This document shows positions 10,388 through 19,800 of a stretch of DNA of 64,000 nucleotides, piece after piece. The notes under the pieces are model-generated. The model was not told the origin of the DNA and did not search any database. It was given only the letters and a program-made list of their open reading frames with translations. Origin of the DNA: Stenocarpella maydis (lineage: Eukaryota; Ascomycota; Sordariomycetes; Diaporthales; Diaporthaceae); NCBI GenBank assembly GCA_002270565.1, contig NQMI01000031.1:262520-326519 (forward strand). The letters run 5' to 3'. The translations under genes and the position numbers were made by a program. The stretch's first letter is position 1, and the number at the start of each line of letters is the position of its first letter.

Positions 10388-10656
10388 GCACACGCATTGT
10401 AGGATAGCAAACGAGAAGCTCTTGGCTCGAGCTGCAGCATGCATCCGTAGCCCCACATATTGTGCACTTACGATTCTCGGGCGGATAAGGCGTTTGGGAT
10501 GCAGTCGGAGACCTGGCCCAGAATGGAGTATGTTAGCATTTGCTTTGGAAATGGTATTTGGAATTCGACGACCTTGGTGACCACCAACTCCGTAGAATGC
10601 AAATCCGATGATGCGAGAACGACTAAAGGAAACAACCCCCCTCCCCCATGGAATCA

Positions 10657-11470
10657 TCAGAACTGATCGAGGAGCTTCCTCCGCCTGCGGTCTATCAGCT
10701 CCTCCTGCACCTCATCTACGGTCGGCAGCTCCCAGCCCCTCCCGTCACCCGTGTCGCCCGGCAGCGGCGCCCAGCTCGGGGGCACGTCCTTGCTGCCCGT
10801 CCTGGCCAGGTTCTCGAACGCGGCGGCCTCCTTTGCCCGCTCGTACTCGAGCAGCTCCTCGTCCTCCTCGCCCGGCGCGTAGGCGTAGTAGGCTGCGTCG
10901 ACGACCTTGCGCAGATCCTCCCTCGCCTCGAGCGGCCTGTCGCCGCCGGCCCGCGCGTCTGCCCTCGCCCTGGCGGCCGCCTCGAACAGCTCCTTGACGC
11001 CGGGGAGCTCCCTCGCCCGGCCAAAGTACTTGTACCCCTTGTTCCCCACGCCCGGGATCTCCCTCCCCTGCTCGTCGTACGTCTTTGCGCCGCCGCCGCG
11101 CATGTAGTTTGGCCCGCCCAGGTTCCGGATCTGCACCTCCCACATGTGCTTCTCGCGCATGAGCTTGTTGATCTCGTCGTTCACGTCGCGGATCTGGTAG
11201 TCGCTCAGGGCCGGGTCCTGCACGCGCGACACCTTGCGGCTGATCTCCTTGAGCACCTGGCCCCGCCACTTCTCGCAGTTCGGGATCGAGTCCTGCTCCG
11301 TTATGAGCTTGGGGCGCCGCGAGCGGCCGGCGTCGATGATGCCCAGGTCCGCGGCCTGGGCCTCGCGGAAGCGGAAGAGCATCGACTGGGCCTTTTCCGA
11401 GTTTCGCGCCTGTTCTGGTTAGTCTGTGGTTCTGGGGTTTGCGGCTAGGGGGCGCTGGGGGACATACCAT
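10657..11470 (-). CDS. isy1: Pre-mRNA-splicing factor ISY1 (251 aa, 2 exons)
   Basis: ISY1 is a component of the Prp19-associated (NTC) spliceosome complex and acts in the nucleus. Exon 1 is only the initiator ATG (11470-11468). A 58-bp intron (11467-11410) with GTATGT donor, GACTAACC branch region and CAG acceptor follows, and exon 2 runs 11409-10657. Splicing yields the family N-terminus M-ARNSEKAQSMLFRFREAQ. The conserved core continues with RRPKLITEQDSIPNCEKWR, a helical segment (IRDVNDEINKLMREK), and QIRNLGGPNY. The acidic middle and the basic C-terminus (IDRRRRKLLDQF) are as expected for fungal ISY1. Without the intron the frame would start at an internal Met, 11 residues into the spliced protein. 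The identification is firm; the microexon start is inferred from homology and splice signals. Confidence 0.95.
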
Positions 11471-13470
11471 CTTGACGTTATCTCTGGGTTAAAATGGTGA
11501 GGGGGTAAGGTTATTTTTTTTTTGGGGGTGGGGTTTGAGACCTCACGGGTATTGCGAGAGGTTGTTGTAGATGCAGCAGGAAGAATGGCAGTGGCATGCA
11601 CTCATCTCAGCCTTGCAAAGCTGCTGTGGAGAAAATAATGGCTGGCGAGTCGGAAAGCAGGCCAAGTGGCAACGGGGCAGGTGGGGGGTACCTATTAGCG
11701 CCACCACTTCAGCCTTGAGCTTTTAACAGCTTCTGCACAGCGCGTTTGGCCAACGCGTTTCCACTTCACTTCAACCTACCTTGTGCCTTCTTCCACTCTC
11801 CTCTGCCAAGTTTTCTGAACAATCTGAGCACCCCGCAACGCTGGCTTTCGAATTGAGGACGAGGACATCTTCATTCTGTGCAACATTTCACTGCTGACCA
11901 TCCTGCATCCTTGAAAGCTGAGGCACACTGCTGCCTGGCACTGCATTTCTGCTCCTCGCCCAGGCTGAAGCCAAGCTAGGAAATGGCAAGCCTCATGGAA
12001 GACACAACCCGGCCTGGACGTTATTGTCTATGATTGAGGTTCTCGCTTAGACTCAGCCATGTGACTGGTCTTTGGGACTGCCGAGAGGATGTGTCTGGGG
12101 ACTGAATGGCCCTCACTCGTGGGTGTAGACCATACACATAAGGGTAGGTAGGTAAGTTGCGCGCCTCAGCAAGACGGAGACCGCTTGCTCCCACAAATCT
12201 GTTCCATTATCGCGTCCTATTCTCTCCATTCTTTCACAGCGTGGGCTCCAAGTGGGGAGCCATCCTCAACCCTGCGATGAAGATACAACCCAGGGATGAG
12301 CATTCCCACTTGTTAATCCTCGGCGTGTGCTCTCATGCACCGCCTCGGCGACATGATACAGTCCACAAAGAACAGAGATCTGAGCAGACACCAGAAGGGG
12401 AAAAAATCAACATACTTGTCTTCCTCCGTACCCCTCTTTGCTGGCCATTCCCCCTTCTTCTCCCACCTATCCCCCCTCTGGGAACGACGTCTCGGCCGCC
12501 ATGACGACAAATCAGCAATCCGACCAGAGGCATGAGCTCCAATTCTTGGCGGCCGCCAGTGACGGTTCATAAAAAAATAGTTTTCAATCGGATGCGGCGG
12601 GGCGTCTCTTCTCTTTCCCACTGGGGCAAAACGTGCCCGAGGAATTGGCGGTGATGCCTTCCAAGTGGGTTTTGGCGGAGACAGCCACGTTGAAATCAAC
12701 TTCAAGCCCGGTGATGACTTCAAGGTCCAAAAAGCCAAATTTGCAGGCAGCAGAAGCCCGTCGAGTCTATTCCCCCTGGGATGGCCCGCTTGGCGACGGT
12801 TGTCGTTGAGAACTCAAGAGAGCTAATCTGAGGGCATATGAAGTTGGGTTTCAACCCCCCAGCCCTACCCCTTCTTGTTATTCAATCAAGTCATTAACCA
12901 CATCCTATTGATATCACAAATCACGAGCATTTGCCACAATTTCATGTAAAAGCACACAAACCATCCATCTGGATATGTTCATATGCACAGTTGATGGCAC
13001 TGGGAGGGCAGCATGTTTAAGTCTCGTTTTTTTCCCAATCATGGCCCCCCAGTACTTGATACAGAGGGAAGTGGGGTCTGCAATGAGACCTTGGTACTTT
13101 TCTCATCACACTTGATCTCATGTCTGTTTGGAGGAGTGATCATTTATATTCCTGTGTCATCTTGGACGCGAACACAAATGCCGAGAACATCATGAGTACG
13201 TTCATCAGTCACAGGAAGGGGCTTCACAGGAATGCGAAATCATAATGAAATCATAATGCTCATTTATTGACCCTGTCGACTTTTGTGAACCCGGGTCCGA
13301 CCAATTTGGGACCCTTATCCCGAGGTATTGTACATACACACACAGGACGATGCCAGACCCATTTCCTCCAGATCCGGCCACCCTAAAATTGCGGAAATGC
13401 TAACTACTTCTATAGCTAGAAATCAGTTTTCTTCACCCCCCCGACCGTTCCTCCCTGTAGCGCGCCCAGT
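11471..13470. other. Intergenic region between ISY1 and WBP1
   Basis: About 2 kb between the ISY1 start and the WBP1 stop, both on the minus strand. It should contain the ISY1 promoter and the WBP1 3' UTR. Overlapping frames near 12157-12740 on both strands show no domain, signal peptide or coding-like conservation. I see no gene in it. Confidence 0.6.
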
Positions 13471-15058
13471 CTACTGCTTCTTCTTGGCGTCAGCGGCCTG
13501 CTGTGCGGGCTTGTTGAACATCCATATGGCGACAAACGCCAACCAGCCAGCGCAGGTGACGCCGATGCCGGCGAGGTAGGGCCAGGCGGCGGGGATCTCA
13601 TAACTGTATGGGTACTCGTCGTGGGCCATGTGGCGGACGGTCACGGAGCGCTTCTCCTCGATGTTGGACAGGAAGGGGCGCTTGTAGTTGGTGATGAAGT
13701 TGTAGACGCCGTGGTGGTCAGGAACCCTAAATGTCACGCGGAAGATGCCCTCGTGCTCGGACGAGGCGCCCTTGATCTTATCGATCGGGATGCGGTGCAG
13801 CGGGGACAGCATGCTGAACTCGAGCTGCAGCTCGTCGCCCTCGGGAACCTTGAAGTCCCACCACCTGTCCCAGACCCATTCAGAGATGGAGATCTCGTAT
13901 GTCTAGAAAATATGTGTGTTAATTGCTCAGCTTCTCAGCATGTCGGACAGCGAGTAACTACGTACGACATTATTGTTGACACGGTAGATGGACGGGTTGG
14001 ACACATTGGCCAGAGGGCCCTCCTCGGCCAGGTGGTGCTCGACGTAGTTGACGCGCAGGTGTCCGATCTCGTGGAATGTCCATGCGCTGACACGCCGGGC
14101 GAACTGCATGTTCCAGGCCGTGACGGCCTCGCTGCTAGCGGGGTGCTTAACCTTGGCGTCGAACCACTTGTCTTGGAACATCTCGGCGGAGCCCACAAAG
14201 GTGAAGCGTGCCGAGTTGCGGGCCTGGAAGGCGGAGACGAGCGAGAGCTGCTCGCCGGCAGCAAAGACCTCGTCGACAACCTCGGACTGCTCCTTCGGGT
14301 TGTAGATGTAGGCCGTCCGGGGCGCCCTCAGGATGGGGGTCAGGAGGGGACCGTTGCCCAGGGTGTGGCCGAGACCGGGGGGGAAGGCGAGCAGGTCTTT
14401 CTTGGCGCCGCCGAAGTAGTTCTTGGTGTCGTCACGGTAGTCACCGGGGGTGGGCAGGAGGATGACATCGTGGAGATCGGCGGCGGACTTGGCGTCGTAG
14501 TTGAAGTGGTCAACCACCAGGCCGGTGCGCTCTGCGGGGATGAGGATGTCCAACTCGAGAAGGAGGGCGTTTAGAGCGGTAGGGACGGCCTGCGTGGCGC
14601 TGAGGGCAAGCAGGACGTTGCCGCCGTCGTTGAGGAAGTCGAGGATCTTCTGCGCAGTCAGGTTGGGGCCGAGTCCTGAGGCATGCAACTATCAGCTTGG
14701 ATGCACCCGGCGTTTACGGTGATTTGGGATTTGCCTTCACCCTTTGACTTTGTTGGGAAGATGATGAGGTGATCATAGGTCCTCTCGCCCAGGTGTTCCA
14801 GCCTCAGGTCCTCCTGTTTGGGCGTCGCATGTGTGATCTTGTAACCTCGTTCTGCAGACAGCCCGAGTTAGCTAATCCGAGCTCATCCGTTGAACTGCCC
14901 GATGGGGCTTGCATACTCTCCAGGTCTCCTACAAACTTGGAGTAGAGCTTCTGTTCCTCAATGTCTTCCCATATGCTCAGGAGGCGATCACCTGTGGCGC
15001 TTGCAGCTTGCGTAACAGCTGCCAGGGCTAGCAGGAGAAAAGAAAGGAAGAGCTTCAT
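13471..15058 (-). CDS. wbp1: Oligosaccharyltransferase subunit WBP1/OST48 (464 aa, 4 exons)
   Basis: A subunit of the ER oligosaccharyltransferase complex that transfers the lipid-linked glycan to Asn of nascent proteins. Exons are 15058-14917, 14851-14741, 14675-13966 and 13902-13471. The introns are 65, 66 and 63 bp with GTATGC, GTGAAG and GTACGT donors. The N-terminus is a signal peptide (MKLFLSFLLLALAAVTQA). It is followed by the family segments YKITHATPKQ, LIIFPTKSK, ILDFLNDGGNVLLALS and the Trp-rich ISEWVWDRWWDFKVP. A single transmembrane helix lies at about residues 428-450, and the short cytosolic tail ends in a dilysine KKKQ that fits ER retrieval. The length matches the fungal family. 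The start was chosen at the signal-peptide Met; an upstream in-frame Met at 15073 would add five residues. The gene shares a divergent promoter with the complex I 9.5 kDa subunit. Confidence 0.95.
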
Positions 15059-15407
15059 CTTTGACAACAACAAGCGCCTACTCGCGCGGGCAGAGGGAAT
15101 TGGTGGAGATGACAGCTATGCCGTTGTTGTCATGTGGCAGCTACCAATTTAACGGTCTCAACTGCAGGTGATTTTGGGGGGGGGAGGGGGGAGAGGAGTG
15201 AAGTTGTAATTATTGGTAGCTGGCCAGAGTGGGTGGACAGCATGCAACAGCTCTGGATACGTCGCCCATTTGCCAAGACTCGTGGGGACTCCAGGACCCC
15301 TGCCAGGCCCAGCGTGGCTTCTTAGCGACAGGGATCCTGTTGCAGCAGCTCTCCGGCCTGTGAGCACTGAAGCAACAGCCCCAGCGTCAGAGCCTTACGT
15401 AATCCCG

Positions 15408-15417
15408 ATTGGCCAAT
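15408..15417. promoter_or_regulatory. Overlapping inverted CCAAT boxes (ATTGGCCAAT)
   Basis: A perfect 10-bp palindrome that presents a CCAAT box on each strand. It lies about 210 bp upstream of the complex I subunit ATG and about 350 bp upstream of the WBP1 ATG. It is a candidate CCAAT-binding (HAP) complex site serving both directions. Confidence 0.55.
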
Positions 15418-15579
15418 GGTGCCTGGTCTAACCAGCCTGACCTCGACTGACTTCACCAAGGCGAGAGAGCAGCAGCAGCAGCTACGACAGTTCTCGACAG
15501 CAACCTCCCCTCGCCTCGCTCCAGCTCCACAAGCACAAGTACGTCACTCCTAACCCACCACCCATTCTTTATAGCTGCC

Positions 15580-15597
15580 ATGTCCAGCACTGTCTGA
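15580..15597 (+). CDS. Five-codon upstream ORF in the complex I subunit leader
   Basis: ATG to TGA encodes MSSTV and ends 30 bp before the main ATG at 15628. It lies just after an intron-like GTACGT...CTAAC...TATAG stretch (15539-15574) that, at 36 bp, is shorter than the usual minimum. If it lies within the transcript, this uORF could reduce or tune translation of the subunit. Confidence 0.4.
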   Translation: MSSTV

Positions 15598-15627
15598 GAC
15601 ACCATCCGCAACAGCCCCCAAACGAAA

Positions 15628-15940
15628 ATGTCCGGCCGAGCTCCCCTCTTCTGGCAGACGCCCATCCGGTACTGGCGCTGGGCGTCGCGCGAGCGCCCTG
15701 CCCTCTTCTGGTCCTGTGTGATCGGTGCCATCGGCCCGGTCACCTTGGCCGTCGTCCCGCCCATCAGGCACGCCCTCGGCGACTACGACGCGAAGCCCAT
15801 ACCCACCACATATCCCAGTACGGCGACAACCCCCCCCCCCGGGACGCTGTTTTGTGTGCCCCCTTCGGTTACTGATGATGTGAACAGTCCCTCCGGGCCC
15901 CAGGAAGACGCTTAGTGGCTACGATGACGACTCCGAGTAG
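15628..15940 (+). CDS. nuo9.5: NADH:ubiquinone oxidoreductase 9.5 kDa subunit (80 aa, 2 exons)
   Basis: An accessory subunit of mitochondrial complex I, the fungal counterpart of NDUFA3, in the inner membrane. Exon 1 is 15628-15817 and exon 2 is 15888-15940. The 70-bp intron (15818-15887) starts GTACGG, contains a C-run and a TACTGATG branch region, and ends ACAG. The spliced C-terminus reads PIPPGPRKTLSGYDDDSE. The N-terminus (FWQTPIRYWRWASRERPA) and the single hydrophobic helix (about residues 25-45) followed by RHALGDYD match the Neurospora 9.5 kDa subunit. The length of 80 aa agrees with the family. There is no cleavable presequence, as in the family. Without splicing the frame would run into a false tail ending at 15915. 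Confidence 0.92.
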
Positions 15941-16893
15941 TGTGGCGGCATGGGCGGCGCGTTGGGCACACGGGGGCGGCGACGGGGGAATACACCCATC
16001 GAACTCGAACGGGCCACGCGGGGGTTAACAAAGCTCGCTGTGAAGGGCCACGCCAGGTGTAAATAGGGTGCGGGCGTTGGGGACATTTTGAATCAACAAA
16101 AAGAAGTCAAAATAGAACAAGCCCCTCGTCAGTCTGAGCCGCGGAACATGCGGCTGGGTTGACTTGTGGGGAGCCTTGTGTTGCTCTGCAGTGAACGGCC
16201 AGCGTGTGACGATCATCTTCCAAAAGGGATCTATGAATGCTTCGCCGACGAGCCGCGCGCAGACACGACGGAATCCAGGGTCGACTGGCTCAGTGGCAAG
16301 TCAAAGTGAGGGAGGTTGCGAGGTTGAGAGGATGAATCCGCTCGAGGAACCTGCTAAATGGCGATCATGGCTGATGAATGCTGCCTGATGCCCAGGAGTT
16401 CAAGGGTGTTAATTAAGCAAGACTATCAAGCCAGGTACATGTAATTGCTACCCAGGCCACAAGTTTGAATGCTAACTTGGAGCAGAATTGTTGCACCAGA
16501 AGCCTTCCGTAAGTTTGTGCGCTACGTAAACCCAAGTCTCCCTGGGGTGTCATTGGGCTTTACTTTTACATGCCGTCGACACCGCATCTCATCTTGACTT
16601 GACAGAATCCATATGTACTTAACCAACTTGTATATATCTATATCCCCCAAGTCTCCGTCACTACAGTGCGCCCCCCCCCTTCCTCTAACCCATAAGGCAA
16701 TACCTGCCTACGAATGCGGGATCCAAAGCTCAACGGTAACTTTTATATGACGAATGTCCAGACAAGCACGTATATGTCAAACAACGTTTTCCCGCCTATG
16801 CCATGCTATGCCACACGCCAAGCACCACCCCGTTTGATTGCTCTATACTCAGATGCTCCTGACTGATCCTGCAGACCCGGAAGAAGGGCGCCA
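15941..16893. other. Convergent intergenic region between the complex I subunit and the BEACH gene
   Basis: About 950 bp holding two 3' ends. The right half is AT-richer with TATATATC-like stretches and C-runs. No gene, repeat array or RNA gene is seen. Confidence 0.6.
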
Positions 16894-19800
16894 CTAGCGC
16901 TCCCGCTGAACCAGATTCCACTCATACTAAATTCGGCACACTCGTCGTCAGTTACACTTCACCCGTGGGCCTGACGACAGTTTCTGGATGGGAAAAGAAA
17001 ACTTACCACTCGCCCATCTTCATCTCCCGTGTACACCATCTGCGGCATCGGCGTGATACATGTGATCGGCGCGTCAATGTTCGCCCCAGCCTCGCTCTTG
17101 TTGTCGATGTGGTCCAGCCTTCTGAGGAGCTCCAGCACCCACTTGCCGTCGCCCCTGCGCACCGTCTTCTTCCAGACATTGACCCTGCCCCTCCTGTGGC
17201 CCGTGAACACGAGGAAGTTCTCGAGCCACTCGCTGCCGCTGCCCTCGTAGAAGGCGCACGAGTACACGTAGTCGTCCTGCGCCTCGCCCGTCCCGCCGCA
17301 GACGTTCTGCTCGAGGATGAGCTCGCCGTTGAGCGTGAAGAGGAGCACGTTGGGCCCGCAGCAGAGCATAATGTCCCCCGTGACGTCGTTGATGCATGCG
17401 CATTCGACCGAGCGGGACACCGGGAGTTTCCGGATGAAGTCTAGGCGGTTGAGGTCCCATAAGAAGGCAGTGCCGTCTTGCGACACGGTGAGGAATGTGC
17501 CGAACGCCTTGGATACAGCGATCACGTTGACCGGTGTCTTGTGGCCGAACAGAGACATCCTGGGAAGAAGCTCGACGTTCTTTCCCGCCGAGGATTTGAT
17601 GGCGAAGACGGATACGACACTGTCCTCGCCGGCAGTGATGAGCGTCTTGGAATCGGCGAAGGCGACGCACGATATTTGACCTTGGTGCAGATTCTCTATG
17701 AGGCCAACGGCTTTCCGGTTGTCACTCAGGAAGAACCGGATGCTGTTATCCGCGAATCCCCACTCAAGGAACTTATCGAAATGAGGTGGCATGTTGAGGC
17801 GGAAAGGAGATGCGCATAAGAGTCGGTCGAGCTTCGGAGCATAGATGAGCGAGGCGACCCGTTCATGGCTCTCAAGAAGCGGGTAGTTGACCCTGGTCAG
17901 CGACTGCACGCCGGTATCAAGCCTCCTGGTCTGCATATGTACGTATTCTCGAGCCGGATGAGGCTTCGAGAAGACCTGGTGTGGCGTTTGTCCGAAATTG
18001 TGGATGATGTTGGTGGTGATGGCACGCTCGTTCTTGTCGACTAGGCTGTCCAGATCAATAGCACCGTGATAAGATAGATGGTGGAACACATTCAGGTTTT
18101 CCACAGCAGCTTCGCCCCGCTGCTTATAACCAAAGACCAAGTCGATCCAGTGGTTTAGGTTCTCCGTGACATACGGGCTCTCTAGGGCTTCCCGGTTCTT
18201 TGCGATGAATATCTTTGGGTCTCCTTTGGCCCATGGAGGAAGTTCGACATTGTCAACCTTTCCACCGTTACCTTGGCGGTAGCCAAAGTCGTAGCAGTTC
18301 GTATTGGTGAGGAAGTCGGGCAGGTAAAAGAATTCGGGAATGAGCTCCCGGACATCAGTCCCATTGTCCCTGGACGATGACTTCCATGCGCCCTCGATGG
18401 AATAGAACAGACGGTCAGGATGATCGAAGGTGCCCCCTTGAAGCAGGATGTAGGATTGTACAAACGGAGGCAGCCGGATCAGGTAAGATGCCACGGCCAT
18501 CGCGGAAGAATAATGTGTTCCGTAGTGAAACGGTACCTCACCAACTTCCATTAGGTTGCTATATCTCATCATGTAGTCGGTCTGGCGAGCAATAGTCTGT
18601 GCGCCCATTGGCTTCGAAAGATCCCGGAAGCTGGCTGGGTTTGTGAGGTCGAGCTCCTCGCTGGTGTAATCTGCGAGAACCCAAGGGAAGACAGGGTATT
18701 GGGTCAAGTCGTTGAAAGTCCGGCCCGCCATTGTGTTTACAAGCATCAAATAGTGGAAGTTAGAGATTTCTCCCTTCTGCCACTTCCTCATAATTGGAGT
18801 CCACGGTGAGGCATTGAAGATGCTCCCAAATTTAGAGCCAAAAGACTGAGGAGCCTCATCGAAGATTTTGATACCTTCCAGCCTCCAAGCATCCTCTGGG
18901 TTGGGCAAGGATTTTGGATCCGAGGTGTGAGGGGTCTTACTGGACAGCCTTGCGAAGACTTCATCCCGGATGGTTGGGTTCAGTGCCGTGAGCAGGTAGC
19001 TCCGACCGTCCGTAAAGAAAATCTCGATGGCAACGTCTCTGAACAGGAAGCGACGCTTGGAAATACTGATCACGTCGTGCCATCTCCAGCTGCGGGACTC
19101 CTGTTCGCTTCCCCTCTGCGCCTTGGGCCTCTCCGCGGCCTTATTGCCTGTGATGATCTGAGAGTAGGGGTCACGTTCGTCAGGTGGGGCCTGCCAGACG
19201 TTGATGATTTCTCCATCGGCGCTGCGGAAGACGTTGTCCATAATGTAGAGCGCCTCTTTACCAATGATGAGGATGCCTTCGCACGCCTCAAGACCAATGA
19301 TGCGTGAAATGTTATACACGCTCTGAACGGTGTCACCAAGCTCGAGGCGCCGCATGACCTTTCTGTTCTTGTCTTCGAAGGAGTCGTCGCCTTCCGGTTC
19401 ATTGAGGTCTTCGATGAGCTCAAACTCCTCTTCTGGCGTCACGCCTGGCTCTGACTGTTGCTCAGCCGATGCCGGTTCATCGGTCAAGGGGATGTCCTCC
19501 CCACCCTCGTTGATCGCACTGACTTGAGGCGTATTCGTGCCCGAGGTCCCTGGCCCGATTCTCGTATCCAATTTTAGGCCAGCAACAGCAGGCAAAGGGT
19601 CCGACGGGCGGGACTCCGAAGGTTTCTTCTTGGCTTGCTTAGACTGATACTCTTCTCCTAGTTTTGAGTTGTCTGGAAGGAGGCGTAGACGCATCCGGTT
19701 CCTCCCCTCTGTCCGGTCAAGCTTCCACTTGATTGTGCGGTCAGTTTCTGCAAAGACGCCTCCAGGACGTTTCAGGTCTCGGTCCATCTTGCCAAAGGAA

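Larger units (their letters stand above)
15059..15627. promoter_or_regulatory. Bidirectional promoter of WBP1 and the complex I 9.5 kDa subunit
   Basis: A 569-bp divergent spacer. It contains a G-rich tract (about 15175-15195), the back-to-back CCAAT palindrome ATTGGCCAAT at 15408-15417, and pyrimidine-rich leader sequence toward the complex I gene. The CCAAT box is the known site of the fungal HAP/CBC complex, a regulator of respiratory genes. Its use here is inferred. Confidence 0.6.

Noticed and set aside
10561..10600. 5S rRNA-like GGTGACCACCA word
   Set aside because: Only the short word matches; neither the upstream body nor the box structure of a 5S gene is present.
9458..10657. 399-codon minus-strand frame opposite the phosphoesterase
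   Set aside because: Antisense shadow of a well-supported gene with complete metallophosphoesterase motifs.
13621..14574. 317-codon plus-strand frame opposite WBP1
   Set aside because: It is the shadow of GC3-biased WBP1 codons. It covers WBP1 introns without a break and has no family motif.
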